This document shows, piece after piece, positions 42,787 through 51,565 of a stretch of DNA of 64,000 nt. Source of the DNA: Microbacterium horticulturae (GTDB lineage Bacteria > Actinomycetota > Actinomycetes > Actinomycetales > Microbacteriaceae); assembly GCF_029094505.1 (NCBI RefSeq), contig NZ_CP119108.1, forward strand, positions 3,038,001 to 3,102,000, given 5' to 3'. Below the pieces are notes generated by a model. That model was not told the origin of the DNA. It did not search any database and worked only from the letters and a program-made list of their open reading frames with translations. Each line of letters starts with the position of its first letter. The stretch's first letter is position 1. The translations under genes were made by a program, and so were the position numbers.

Positions 42787-43755
42787 TCAGCGCCGCCGCG
42801 CGCGGCTGCGCTCGCGCGCCGGCGGCAGCTCGGGCGCCGCGACCTGCGGCCCGACCGCACCCACCAGCTCGCCGATCCCTTCCACGACCAGCCGCACGAC
42901 ATCGCCGGTCTGCAGCGCCGGCAGCTCAGACCCCCGCCCCCACAACTCGCCGAGGCACCCGCCGTTGCCGACGGTCCCCGAGCCGAGCACGTCGCCGGGC
43001 ACGACCCGCGAATTGCGCGATGCGTACGCGATCAGCTCGGGCAGCGGCCACCCCATGTTCGAGACGAGGTCTTCGCCCACGAGCCGGTCGCCTACCCACG
43101 CCTCGGCCCGCACCGCAAGAAACCCGTCGGCATCCAGGTACGGTTCGAGCTCGTCGGCCGTGACGATCCACGGGCCCAGGCTGAGCCCGAAGTCCTTGCC
43201 CTTCGCCGGCCCGAGCCGCACCTTCATCTCGCGGGACTGCAGGTCGCGGGCCGACCAGTCGTTCATGATCGTGTACCCGAAGAGAGTGGATGCCGCCTCC
43301 GCCGCCGTCAGGTTCGCTTCGCCGACACCGGCGGCAGCTCCCACGACCACGGCGATCTCGAGCTCGAAGTCCAGCCGCTGTGTGACCGGCGGCGAGACAG
43401 GCTCGCCGGGGCCGAGCACGGTGTGCGGATTGGTGAAGTAGAAGGTGGGCGCCTTGTACCACTCCGGCACGACCTCGCTCTTGCCGTCCACCGAGGCGCT
43501 CACGCCCTCGACGTGCTCTTCGAACGCCACGAAGTCGCGGATCGAGGCCGGCTGAACGGGCGCGAGCAGCCGCACGTCCGAAAGCGGGGTGCCCGCGGCA
43601 TCCTTCACCCGGTCGTATATGCCGTGCGCGGCATCCAGACCCTGCGCCAGCACGTCGGCGACGGTCAGCCCATCGGGGAAGGGCACCACGCGGTCGTCGA
43701 TGATGAAGCCGTCGGACGGCTCAGCGACCGGGGTCTCCCACCGCGCGATGCGCAT
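42787..43755 (-). CDS. Fumarylacetoacetate hydrolase (FAH) family protein
   Basis: The protein has 322 residues. The FAH catalytic domain shows YKAPTFYFTNPHTVLGPGE, the metal ligands in LDFELEIAVVVG, and GYTIMNDWSARDLQ and KGKDFGLSLGPWIV. These enzymes hydrolyse or hydrate diketo acids from ring cleavage (fumarylpyruvate, fumarylacetoacetate, 2-hydroxypentadienoate-type). It is the last gene of the minus-strand operon that begins with the flavin monooxygenase at 47940 and starts 1 base after the C-C hydrolase stop. It would act late in the pathway. Confidence 0.87.
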   Translation of the reverse strand: MRIARWETPVAEPSDGFIIDDRVVPFPDGLTVADVLAQGLDAAHGIYDRVKDAAGTPLSDVRLLAPVQPASIRDFVAFEEHVEGVSASVDGKSEVVPEWYKAPTFYFTNPHTVLGPGEPVSPPVTQRLDFELEIAVVVGAAAGVGEANLTAAEAASTLFGYTIMNDWSARDLQSREMKVRLGPAKGKDFGLSLGPWIVTADELEPYLDADGFLAVRAEAWVGDRLVGEDLVSNMGWPLPELIAYASRNSRVVPGDVLGSGTVGNGGCLGELWGRGSELPALQTGDVVRLVVEGIGELVGAVGPQVAAPELPPARERSRARRR

Positions 43756-43756
43756 G

Positions 43757-44935
43757 TCAGGCCAGCTCGGCGAAGGTCTCGGCCACCCAGTCGGCGGTCC
43801 ACTGCGACACGTACGGCATGTTGTCGAGGCCGATGTGCTCGGCGCCGCCCTCTTCCTGGGTGAAGATGCGCAGCTCGCGCTTGGGCGAGTTCACAGCCGC
43901 CTCGTACTCCTTGTGCGCGTACGCGACCGGAATCTGCCGGTCGCCCTCGCCGTGCGTGACGAGGAACGGCACCGTGATGTTCTCGACGACGCCTTCGAGC
44001 CGCATGTTCTTCGTCTTCTCGATGAAGTCGTCCATGTCGCTCGCGCCGAACACCCAGTGCACGTGGTCCCAGTAGTGCGGCACGGGGTTCTCACCCTCGC
44101 GGTTCCGGCGGGCTTCTTGCACCGCAGCCCAGTCGTAGTTCGCGCCCCACGCCACGGCCAGAGCGATGCGCTTCTCGAACGCCGTCGCGCGCGGCACGTA
44201 GTATCCGCCCAGCGACCACCCGACGAGACCCACGCGAGCGGCATCCACCCCCAGCTCGTCCGCGTGCGCCTCGATCCAGTCGAGCGTCGACGCGGCCCAC
44301 ACCTCGGTGTCGTAGCGGGCGCGCAGATCGCGCATGCGCAGCGCCTCGCCCGACCCGGGCGGGTCCATCATGAGCGTCGAGATGCCGCGGGCGGCCAGTT
44401 CCTGAGGGAAGCCCGAGGTGTACATCATCTCCTTGGTCGAGTCCAGGCCGTTCCAGATCACGATGAGCGGGTGCGGCGCTTCGCCGGGCGCCCGGTAGAA
44501 GTAGCCCGGCAGCGCGGCGCCCTCAGGCGCATCGTCGCCCGTGTAGGGGATGTCGACGGTGCTCAGCGGCACGTCGCCCAGCTCGACGTGCTTGAGCAGC
44601 AGGTCGATGGACTTCTGGTAGGCGGCCTTGCGGCCTTCCCACTTGGGCGACTGCAGCCGCTCGGCCTGCGAGGTGTACAGCGCTGCGCGGTAGTACTTCT
44701 CGGCGGCGCCCTTGCGCCAGCCGCGGGCCTCGTCTTCCTGCGCCGACGCGAGCAGCCGGTCGGCGACGGCCTGCCACGAGCCGTACAGCAGCTCCGTGCC
44801 GACGTCGTCGCCCTGCTGCGACGCCTCGAGCACGGGCCGCGAGGCCTTGTCGACATCGTCGATGAGCCCGCCGTTGTTCAGCGTGGCAACGACCGACATG
44901 CTCCACACATAGTTGGTCGGGAAGTACATGTACAT
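43757..44935 (-). CDS. Alpha/beta hydrolase of the C-C bond hydrolase (dihydropseudooxynicotine hydrolase-like) type
   Basis: The protein has 392 residues. A helical N-terminal domain (about 1-140, RGWRKGAAEKYYRAALYTSQAERL) precedes the hydrolase fold with VIWNGLDSTKEMMY, the elbow GWSLGGYYVPRATA, and a C-terminal acid and histidine (THGEGDRQIPV, GGAEHIGLD). This architecture matches 2,6-dihydropseudooxynicotine hydrolase and FrsA-like enzymes, which cleave C-C bonds of diketones. Here it would cleave a ring-opened product. AAGGAG lies 5 bases before the ATG at 44935. Exact substrate unknown. Confidence 0.8.
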   Translation of the reverse strand: MYMYFPTNYVWSMSVVATLNNGGLIDDVDKASRPVLEASQQGDDVGTELLYGSWQAVADRLLASAQEDEARGWRKGAAEKYYRAALYTSQAERLQSPKWEGRKAAYQKSIDLLLKHVELGDVPLSTVDIPYTGDDAPEGAALPGYFYRAPGEAPHPLIVIWNGLDSTKEMMYTSGFPQELAARGISTLMMDPPGSGEALRMRDLRARYDTEVWAASTLDWIEAHADELGVDAARVGLVGWSLGGYYVPRATAFEKRIALAVAWGANYDWAAVQEARRNREGENPVPHYWDHVHWVFGASDMDDFIEKTKNMRLEGVVENITVPFLVTHGEGDRQIPVAYAHKEYEAAVNSPKRELRIFTQEEGGAEHIGLDNMPYVSQWTADWVAETFAELA

Positions 44936-44967
44936 GGGGACTCCTTCGGGAGGGGTGGATGCCGCAG

Positions 44968-45747
44968 CTACGCGCGCACGGCATCGGAAAGGTAGGTGGC
45001 CACGCCCGACGTGAACTGCCCGCCGTCGACGGGCACGTCGACTCCGGTCACGTAGGACGCGGCTTCTGACAGCAGGAACGCCACGACGTTCGCGACCTCC
45101 TGGGGCTGTCCGCCGCGGTGGAGCGGAGAGACGGCCTCGTTGGCCGCGAGGAACGCCGCTGGGGCGCTCGCGGTCATGTCGGTGTGGATGTAACCCGGGT
45201 GCACGAGGTTGACTCGGATGCCACGCGGCCCGAGCTCGGTCGCGCACGAGTGCGACAGCCCGCGGATCGCCCACTTGCTGGCGGTGTACGCGGCCGTGTA
45301 GTGGCCGGTCATGCCGGCGGCCGAGCCGACGTTCACGATCGCGGACCCCTCACCCATGAGCGGAAGGAGGGCCTGGATGCCGAGCATGGGGCCCGTGACG
45401 TTGATGGCGAGCACGCGATCCCAGTCCTCGCGCACGACGGCTCCGATCCGCGTGCGCTGGGTCACCCCGGCGTTGTTGACGAGACCCTTCACCCGGCGCC
45501 CGTCGAGCGCGTCGGCGAGCGCCTGCCACCCCGCCTCGTCGGTGACGTCGAGCGTGCGGTAGGTCACCGTGCCGGGCAGCGGTGCGGCCTCGTCGAGAAG
45601 CTCGGGCGCTTCGTCGCGGATGTCGGCGGCCACGACATCGGCCCCCTGCGCCGCCAGCAGGAGCGCTTCTTGGGCGCCCTGGCCGCCGGCCGCTCCGGTG
45701 ACGACGAAGAGGTTGCCGGCGATGCCCGGCAGCTGGTACTCGCTCAT
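44968..45747 (-). CDS. SDR-family oxidoreductase
   Basis: The protein has 259 residues. It has the nucleotide site VTGAAGGQGAQEALLL, NNAG, and the catalytic YTASK with serine upstream in VGSAAG, ending VDGGQF. It looks like a classical NAD-dependent dehydrogenase of 3-hydroxysteroid or diol type. Its start overlaps the VOC gene stop (ATGA) within the catabolic operon. It could rearomatise a dihydrodiol or oxidise a side-chain alcohol; not determinable. Confidence 0.87.
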   Translation of the reverse strand: MSEYQLPGIAGNLFVVTGAAGGQGAQEALLLAAQGADVVAADIRDEAPELLDEAAPLPGTVTYRTLDVTDEAGWQALADALDGRRVKGLVNNAGVTQRTRIGAVVREDWDRVLAINVTGPMLGIQALLPLMGEGSAIVNVGSAAGMTGHYTAAYTASKWAIRGLSHSCATELGPRGIRVNLVHPGYIHTDMTASAPAAFLAANEAVSPLHRGGQPQEVANVVAFLLSEAASYVTGVDVPVDGGQFTSGVATYLSDAVRA

Positions 45748-46160
45748 GCGGTCACCGGCCCTTTCCGATCGAGGAGTTCGATGAAGTTGCCTTCGGGGTC
45801 CGTCAGGTAGGCGAACCGCACACCGGGCTCGGGTGACGGTCCCGGTTCGGCCACCACCCGCGCGCCCGCAGCCACCAGGCCCGCGAACGTCTCGTCGATG
45901 TCGGCGACGCGCAGGCAGAGATGCCCCCAGCCCTGCGCGAGCAACTCATCGGGAGGGGTGGATGCCGGGGCCCGGTGCGTGGACCCGCGGCGCTCAAGAA
46001 GTTCGATGGAGATGCCGTCGGGGCCGAGCAGGAACACCCCGCGCAGTCCCGCGCCGGGCACGTCGAACGCGCCCGCGGTGCCGAACCCGAAGGCGCGCTG
46101 ATACCAGTCCCGCTGGGCGTCGAGATCGCCCACCGACAAGCCGATGTGGTCGACGTGCAT
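45744..46160 (-). CDS. VOC-superfamily (glyoxalase/dioxygenase fold) protein
   Basis: The protein has 138 residues with two paired beta-alpha-beta-beta-beta units. HIGLSVGDLDAQRDWYQRAFGF, HLCLRVADI and DPEGNFIELLDRKG supply the usual metal ligand positions (H, H, E). It could be a small isomerase, lyase or dioxygenase acting on a pathway intermediate. It overlaps the SDR start and is 2 bases downstream of the cupin gene. Confidence 0.82.
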   Translation of the reverse strand: MHVDHIGLSVGDLDAQRDWYQRAFGFGTAGAFDVPGAGLRGVFLLGPDGISIELLERRGSTHRAPASTPPDELLAQGWGHLCLRVADIDETFAGLVAAGARVVAEPGPSPEPGVRFAYLTDPEGNFIELLDRKGPVTA

Positions 46161-46162
46161 GG

Positions 46163-46816
46163 TCAGTCCCCCTGGTCGGCGGACACGGTGACGCCAGCGG
46201 GTGCGTCCGACGCCGGCTTCGCCCCTGTGCCGGCCCGAACATCGTGCGGTCCCTGCGTCATCAACTCGTCGCGCACGTCGGCGGGCAGGGTGCTGAGCAA
46301 GCCCTCGTCGAAGCGGCCGTCGATGAGGATGAACGCCATCCGGCACACCTCATCGGTCCGGTTCGCCCACGCATGGTCTGTGCCCCGCTGGATGCAGATG
46401 TCGCCGGTGCGCAGCGTCGTCTCGCTCTCGTCGAGGATGAGCACGATCTCTCCTTCGAGCACGATCCCGTAATCGACGGACTCCGTGCGGTGCACCGGAG
46501 ATTGACGCCCCTCCGGACCGAGGTGTCCGGGGAAGAACTCGTTGATCCGGACCTTGGTGCCCTCCACCGGTGGGGGCACACGGATCGCGTCGACCGTGGG
46601 GTCGGGCTCATCCGCAGAGATCGGGGCGGGCGCACCACTGGTCTGCCACACCTCGTAGAATCCGACGCCGTCTTCAGGCATGACCCGGTGGACGGGCACG
46701 ACGCCGTCCGAGACGACGATCGACAGCCCGTTCGCATCGTGGCCGGTGACCACCCGGCGAGGGATGTTGCCCTGCGGCATCCCGTCTTCACGCCCCCCGG
46801 TCCGTGGTGCCGTCAT
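46163..46816 (-). CDS. Cupin-domain protein
   Basis: The protein has 217 residues with one cupin domain (about 125-175): HRTESVDYGIVLEGEIVLILDESETTLRTGD and QRGTDHAWANRTDEVCRM. The histidine and glutamate positions typical of cupins are seen as HRTES and DHAW. Such proteins act as isomerases, decarboxylases or ring dioxygenases. The ATG at 46816 overlaps the monooxygenase stop (ATGA). Its exact reaction is unknown. Confidence 0.82.
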   Translation of the reverse strand: MTAPRTGGREDGMPQGNIPRRVVTGHDANGLSIVVSDGVVPVHRVMPEDGVGFYEVWQTSGAPAPISADEPDPTVDAIRVPPPVEGTKVRINEFFPGHLGPEGRQSPVHRTESVDYGIVLEGEIVLILDESETTLRTGDICIQRGTDHAWANRTDEVCRMAFILIDGRFDEGLLSTLPADVRDELMTQGPHDVRAGTGAKPASDAPAGVTVSADQGD

Positions 46817-47940
46817 GGCGCGGGCACCAGCGCGACCAGCGCGTCGTTCATGACCCGCTCGGGTTCGGCGTCGCGCGAGCCGGGGTTCTGCTCCCACTTC
46901 GCCAGGAGCAGGGAGGCGTCCACGACACCCTTGATGCGCGGGATGCGTCGGTCATGGAAGTCGCTGAGCTGCTGCTGAAGATCACCCTCGCCCGTCACGT
47001 ACTCGGCGAACAGCAGGGCATCCTCCACGCACAGCGCGGCGCCCTGGGCGATCAACGGCGGAACCGCGTGCACGGCCTCGCCGAGCGCGACGACGCGGCC
47101 TGAGTGCCAGGGCCCCTCGACGAAGATCCATTCGATCTCTTGATGGTTCAAGAACGTGTCGGGCCCGATCGACTCGCGCAGCTCGTCGAATTCCCCGTGG
47201 TAGTTCTCCATGAGGCGCCTGACCTCTTGCCAATCCTCAAGCCCGTTGTCGGGGCGATCGGGATGGCAGAGCACGAAGACGTAGCAGTGGGTGGGGCTCA
47301 CCGGTGTGTAACCGACCTTGTACGCTCGCCCGTCGTTCTCGGTGGGGAACGCTATTCCCCCGCTCATGTCGGGGCGCCGGGTCGTGACCGCCCGCCAGAT
47401 CCCCAGACCGCTGGGCGCCCGGTCTTCGGTGATGCCGAGCTTTGCGCGGTTCTGCGACTTGATGCCGTCGGCGATGACGATGAGGTCCCACGATGCAGTC
47501 GTGCCGTCGGTGAGCACCGAGGTGGCCGAGTCGTCATGAGACTCGAACGATGCCAGCTCGACGCCCAGCCGAATCTCCACACCCAGATCTTCTGCCTTTG
47601 CGACGAGGATCTCGTGCAGATCCGGTCGCAGCGCACCGATGGTGGGGGGCAGATCGTCGCCGCCGGTGCGGGGCGTGTGCATCTCGGCCAGCACGTGACC
47701 GTTGGCCAATGCCAGCTTCAGCCCCTCTTCGGGCTGCCCCACGGCGAGCACCTCGTCGATGACGCCGATCTGCGCGAACACACGCAGCGCGTTGCCCTGA
47801 ATCGTCAAGCCGTGGCCGACACGGGCCCATGCCTGCGCCTTGTCGACGAGAGTGACCCGCACGTCGCGCTGTGCCAGCGCGATGGCCGCGGTCAAGCCGG
47901 TGAATCCCCCGCCCACGATGAGCACATTCCGAACCGACAT
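46813..47940 (-). CDS. FAD-dependent aromatic monooxygenase, class A
   Basis: The protein has 375 residues, the size of salicylate or 6-hydroxynicotinate monooxygenases. The FAD fold is VLIVGGGFTGLTAAIALA (6-23) and the DG segment VIADGIKSQNR. The GD segment, normally GDAAH, reads GEAVHAVPP (287-295), an Asp-to-Glu change at the ribose-binding position. GAGGAAGGG precedes the ATG at 47940. It is the first gene of the operon down to 42787 and likely hydroxylates the starting aromatic ring, perhaps with loss of carboxylate (inference). Confidence 0.85.
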   Translation of the reverse strand: MSVRNVLIVGGGFTGLTAAIALAQRDVRVTLVDKAQAWARVGHGLTIQGNALRVFAQIGVIDEVLAVGQPEEGLKLALANGHVLAEMHTPRTGGDDLPPTIGALRPDLHEILVAKAEDLGVEIRLGVELASFESHDDSATSVLTDGTTASWDLIVIADGIKSQNRAKLGITEDRAPSGLGIWRAVTTRRPDMSGGIAFPTENDGRAYKVGYTPVSPTHCYVFVLCHPDRPDNGLEDWQEVRRLMENYHGEFDELRESIGPDTFLNHQEIEWIFVEGPWHSGRVVALGEAVHAVPPLIAQGAALCVEDALLFAEYVTGEGDLQQQLSDFHDRRIPRIKGVVDASLLLAKWEQNPGSRDAEPERVMNDALVALVPAP

Positions 47941-48025
47941 CCTCGCCCTTCCTCTCACGGCGCGTCATCACGCCTCACCGCTCGAACGTATGAGGGAACG
48001 GCGGCCGAAACCAATCGTCGTGCGC

Positions 48026-48038
48026 GATGACTGCTATC
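48026..48038 (-). promoter_or_regulatory. Candidate LysR box before the 47940 monooxygenase operon
   Basis: On the minus strand GATAGCAGTCATC, that is GATAG-N5-ATC, lies 85 bases before the monooxygenase start. The same layout occurs at 48961-48973 and 56010-56022, each beside a gene of the same LysR subgroup. Confidence 0.4.
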
Positions 48039-48044
48039 GGGAGG

Positions 48045-48959
48045 TCACGCAGCGAACAGTCCATCGGCGCGGGCACGCGCGACAAGGGCGCGGAACCACG
48101 TGTGGGCGGGATCATGGGCGCGGGCGGGATGCCACCACAGCCGTTCAATCAGCTCCACGGGCGCGAACGGAGTGGGCACGATGACAGTGCCGGTGACCGC
48201 CGCGTTCTGCTCAGCCAATCGCCGCGGCACGATGCCGATGAGCCGGGTGCCGCGCACGACGAGCGGGATCGACAGCAGCGTGGAGGTCGTCACGCGCACA
48301 GCCGGCCACAGATCGAGCTCACGCATGCGCCGCTCGACGGGAATGATGTGCGCGTGCCCGAACTCGCACCGCACGTAGGGGCTGGCAGCGAAATCCTCCG
48401 CTGAGATCTCGCCCGACGCTACGACCGGGTTGCCGCGGTCGGCGACGACGACATACTCGTCGCGGAACAGTTCGACGCTGTCGAGGTCGAGGCCGATCGC
48501 CGGCGGGGCCACGACGAAGTCGTGCACCAGCAGATCACGGTTCGCCTCGGCGGGGATCACGTCGAGCTTGGAGAGTTCGACGCTGATGCCGGGCGCCGCG
48601 GCGGAGGCCAGTCCCAGCAGCGGCCGCAGCTCGATCGCGGCGTAGTCGGTCATCTCCATTCTGAAGCGTCGCTTCGCGGTGGCCGCGTCGAACGGCTCCG
48701 TCTGCCCGAGTGCGGTGGCCACCAGCGGAAGCGTGAGCTGCACCTGCGGCAGCAGCTGCCGCGCCAGGGGCGTCAGCTCGTAATCACGCCCGACGCGTAC
48801 CAACAGTTCATCGTGGAACACCGCCCGCAGGCGTGACAGTGCCGACGACATCGTCGATTGGCCGATGCCGATCCGCTCGCCCGCGCGCGTCACGTTGGAC
48901 TCTTCCAGCAGGGCGCGCAAGGCGACGAGCAGGTTCAGATCGGGTTCATCATCGACCAC
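48045..48959 (-). CDS. LysR-family transcriptional regulator
   Basis: From a GTG at 48959 the protein has 304 residues. The helix-turn-helix is at about 8-65 (LRALLEESNVTRAGERIGIGQSTMSSALSRLR) followed by DELLVRVGRDYELTPLARQLL, typical of the NodD/NahR-like LysR branch that responds to aromatics. It lies between the two catabolic arms: downstream on its strand is the monooxygenase operon, and divergent is the extradiol dioxygenase. It probably activates both. Confidence 0.88.
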   Translation of the reverse strand: MVDDEPDLNLLVALRALLEESNVTRAGERIGIGQSTMSSALSRLRAVFHDELLVRVGRDYELTPLARQLLPQVQLTLPLVATALGQTEPFDAATAKRRFRMEMTDYAAIELRPLLGLASAAAPGISVELSKLDVIPAEANRDLLVHDFVVAPPAIGLDLDSVELFRDEYVVVADRGNPVVASGEISAEDFAASPYVRCEFGHAHIIPVERRMRELDLWPAVRVTTSTLLSIPLVVRGTRLIGIVPRRLAEQNAAVTGTVIVPTPFAPVELIERLWWHPARAHDPAHTWFRALVARARADGLFAA

Positions 48960-48960
48960 A

Positions 48961-48973
48961 GATGCATGGTATC
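48961..48973. promoter_or_regulatory. Candidate LysR box between LysR and the extradiol dioxygenase
   Basis: On the minus strand GATACCATGCATC, matching GATAS-N5-ATC, lies directly at the LysR start and about 100 bases before the dioxygenase gene. Autoregulation and activation of the divergent gene are both possible. Confidence 0.35.
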
Positions 48974-49071
48974 CCGTGGGCGCATGGCAGCCGCGCCGCG
49001 GTCGACTTACTCTCGAGACACAAGCCTCGGGCCGCGGCATCCCTCCGCGCCCCTCCGATGAAGGGTCGACG

Positions 49072-50007
49072 ATGACACAGCGACTGGTCTCACATCTGCG
49101 CTACGCGGCACTCGCGGTGCCGAACTTCGACGAGGAGCGCGACTTCTTCATCCGGCACTGGGGCCTGACCGAGGTGCACGGCGAAGACGGCCTGAGCTAC
49201 CTCGCCGCCGAGGGCTCGACCGAGCCGTTCATCCTGCGCCTGCGTCGCGACGAGAAGCGCGTCGACCTGGCCGGATTCGGCGTACGCAATCGCGCGGACG
49301 TCGACGCTCTCGCCGCCAAACTGCACGCCGACGACGTGCAGTTCGTGCACGAGCCGCAGGAGCTGACCGGGTTCAGCGGCGGCTACGGCTTCCGCATCTT
49401 CGACGGCGACGGCCGCGTGCTCGAGTTCTCGACCGGGTACCAGACGCGGGAAGCCCGCAAGATCCGCGAGCGCGAGCCCATCCCGGCCAAGCTCTCGCAC
49501 ATGGTCTTCAACTCGCAGGACCTCAACAAAACCGCGCGGTGGTACATCGACCATCTCGACTTCACGATCTCGGACTCGCTCGTGCGCCCCGACGGCGCCG
49601 AGATGATGCATTTCCTGCGCTGCAATCCGAACCACCACTCGATCGCCGTGGCGATGGGCCCGCACCACTCACTGCACCACCTCTCGTTCGAGATGCGCGG
49701 CATCGAGGAGTGGATGCGCGGTGCCGGCAAGATCCTCCGCTCGGGCGCCCGCATGATCTGGGGTCCCGGTCGGCACAACGCGGGCGACAACACGTTCGCG
49801 TACTTCCTCGACCCGGCCGGCAACACCATCGAGTACACGACCGAGCTGGCGCTGGTCGACGACGACCTGTGGGAGGCCCACCGCCACGACATCAGCGAGT
49901 TGTCCACGCAGGATCAGTGGGGCACGGCCCAGGAGATGAGCGAGCTCGTCGCCCGCGAATCGTTCAACGACATCGACAAGGGCCTGTTCGTCGCACCGCC
50001 GGTGTGA
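49072..50007 (+). CDS. Type I extradiol ring-cleavage dioxygenase (VOC fold)
   Basis: The protein has 311 residues, the two-domain length of catechol 2,3-dioxygenase and 2,3-dihydroxybiphenyl dioxygenase. The iron ligands are H143 (LSHMVFNSQDL), H202 or H203 (LHHLSFEMRG) and E254 (GNTIEYTTE). The fingerprint DPAGNTIEYTTEL matches the family signature. It would open a catecholic ring by meta cleavage. The start at 49072 is the only good ATG at the domain start, though its ribosome site is weak (GAAGGGTC). Substrate not determined. Confidence 0.85.
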   Translation: MTQRLVSHLRYAALAVPNFDEERDFFIRHWGLTEVHGEDGLSYLAAEGSTEPFILRLRRDEKRVDLAGFGVRNRADVDALAAKLHADDVQFVHEPQELTGFSGGYGFRIFDGDGRVLEFSTGYQTREARKIREREPIPAKLSHMVFNSQDLNKTARWYIDHLDFTISDSLVRPDGAEMMHFLRCNPNHHSIAVAMGPHHSLHHLSFEMRGIEEWMRGAGKILRSGARMIWGPGRHNAGDNTFAYFLDPAGNTIEYTTELALVDDDLWEAHRHDISELSTQDQWGTAQEMSELVARESFNDIDKGLFVAPPV

Positions 50008-50049
50008 CCGGGCTGCGGCATCCACCCATTCGTTGAAAGAGGACCGACA

Positions 50050-50565
50050 ATGACACGCATCCACTTCGCCGTCGACCACGGCGGGTACGAACTGGGCCGG
50101 GCGCTCGAGCAGCGGGCGACCGACGGCCGCTTCGAGGTCGTCTGGCACGGCGCTGATGAGCTCGATCCGGGTGACGACTACCCGGTGTACGCCATCGCCG
50201 TCGCGCAGGCGGTCGTGAAGGACCAGGATGCCGGTATCGACGCGTTCGCGGTGCTCGTCGTCGACGAGGCCCTCGCCGGGGTCGTCGCCGCGAACAAGGT
50301 GAACGGCGCGCGCGCCGTCACGACGACATCGCCGCGTGCAGCGGCCACGGCCCGCGCGGTCGTCGATGCCAACGTGCTCGTGATCGACGGTGTGGCGTTC
50401 GAGGAGTCGGCGTGGCTGAACATCTACGCGTTCGTCTCGAGCGGCATGGACCAGACCGTCGAGCGCGGCCGGCAGATCCTGCAGATCGAGGAGTATGAGA
50501 ACGCCGGCACCATCGAGGGATGGGCCGTGCAGCTCGAGCCCGAGCAGATTCTGCGCACCTACTGA
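50050..50565 (+). CDS. RpiB/LacA/LacB-family protein lacking the usual active-site loop
   Basis: The protein has 171 residues. The opening IHFAVDHGGYELGRAL and the later AANKVNGARAV and DANVLVIDG match RpiB/LacAB sugar-phosphate isomerases. The CGTGxG loop that binds phosphate and carries the catalytic cysteine is replaced by LVVDEALAG (69-77), so isomerase activity is doubtful. It follows the extradiol dioxygenase by 42 bases and precedes a quinone oxidoreductase. It may have a new role in this pathway or bind another acid. Confidence 0.78.
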   Translation: MTRIHFAVDHGGYELGRALEQRATDGRFEVVWHGADELDPGDDYPVYAIAVAQAVVKDQDAGIDAFAVLVVDEALAGVVAANKVNGARAVTTTSPRAAATARAVVDANVLVIDGVAFEESAWLNIYAFVSSGMDQTVERGRQILQIEEYENAGTIEGWAVQLEPEQILRTY

Positions 50566-50593
50566 CCTTTCGCCAGAGACCTGGAGGTTTCAC

Positions 50594-51508
50594 ATGCCCC
50601 GTGCCGCACTGTACGACCACACCGGAGGACCCGATGTTCTCTACATCGGCGAGGTGCCCGAGGCCGAACCCGGGCCCGGAGAGGTCGTGCTTCGCGTGCG
50701 CGCCGCCGGCCTGAATCCGTTCGACAGCAAGATGCGCAGCGGATTCGTTCCGCTGGACGCGCCCTTTCCCCGGCGCACGGGCAGCGATGTCGCCGGCACC
50801 GTGACCGCCGTCGGGACGGGCGCCTCATACGCGGACGGCACTGATGTCGCCGTCGGCGACGAGGTGATGGGCCGTGCCGCCGGCGCGGTCGCCGAGCAGG
50901 TGGTCGCGGCGGCCGCCGAGGTGACGCGTCGACCCGACGGCGTGAGCATCGAGGTCGCCGGCAGTCTCTGGGTGGCCGGGCTGACCGCCGTCTCGTGCCT
51001 TGTCACCGTCCCTGTCTCCGCCGACGACACGGTGCTCGTCGGCGGCGCGACCGGTGCTGTGGGCCTGATCGTCTCGCAGCTGGCCATCGCAGCGGGTGCG
51101 CGGGTGATCGGCACCGCGAACGAACGGAACCATGAGTTGCTGCGCTCGCTCGGTGTGGAACCTGTCGCGTACGGAGAAGGTCTCGCCGACCGCGTGGCGG
51201 CGCTCGGACAGGTGACCGCTGTCGTCGACGCGCACGGCCGCGAAGCCCTCGACGCCGGCGTGGCACTGGGTGTCCCCGTGAAGCGCATGGTGGCGATCGC
51301 CGCGTACGGCGTCGCCGAAGAGCTGGGCACCCTCGAAGCCGAACGCGAGGCGCGCACCGCGGAGAACCTCGCGAAGCTCGCCGACGACGTCGCGGCGGGT
51401 CGGCTCGCGCTGCCGATCGCGGCCTCCTTCCCCCTCGACGACGTGGTCGCCGCCTACACGGCACTGGACGAGTCGCACGACCCGGGAAAAGTCGTCGTCA
51501 CGCCCTGA
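50594..51508 (+). CDS. NADPH:quinone oxidoreductase (zinc-free MDR family)
   Basis: The protein has 304 residues. RAAGLNPFDSKMRSG and RTGSDVAGTVTAVG are the quinone oxidoreductase N-terminal motifs, with the nucleotide site VLVGGATGAVGLIVSQLA (about 155-172). No zinc ligands are seen. GGAGG lies 6 bases before the ATG at 50594. Within the ring-cleavage cluster it could reduce a quinone made by the flavin monooxygenases or an enone intermediate. Confidence 0.87.
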   Translation: MPRAALYDHTGGPDVLYIGEVPEAEPGPGEVVLRVRAAGLNPFDSKMRSGFVPLDAPFPRRTGSDVAGTVTAVGTGASYADGTDVAVGDEVMGRAAGAVAEQVVAAAAEVTRRPDGVSIEVAGSLWVAGLTAVSCLVTVPVSADDTVLVGGATGAVGLIVSQLAIAAGARVIGTANERNHELLRSLGVEPVAYGEGLADRVAALGQVTAVVDAHGREALDAGVALGVPVKRMVAIAAYGVAEELGTLEAEREARTAENLAKLADDVAAGRLALPIAASFPLDDVVAAYTALDESHDPGKVVVTP

Positions 51509-51565
51509 CGGCGACGCGGCAGTGTCGCCATCTCACGCAGGTGGGAGGGCGACAGGCGGAAAGGA

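Noticed and set aside
42787..50007. Homogentisate or gentisate pathway for the FAH and dioxygenase genes
   Set aside because: No gentisate- or homogentisate-type dioxygenase or maleylacetoacetate isomerase is present; the ring-cleavage enzyme is a type I extradiol protein and the cupin is a single-domain form.
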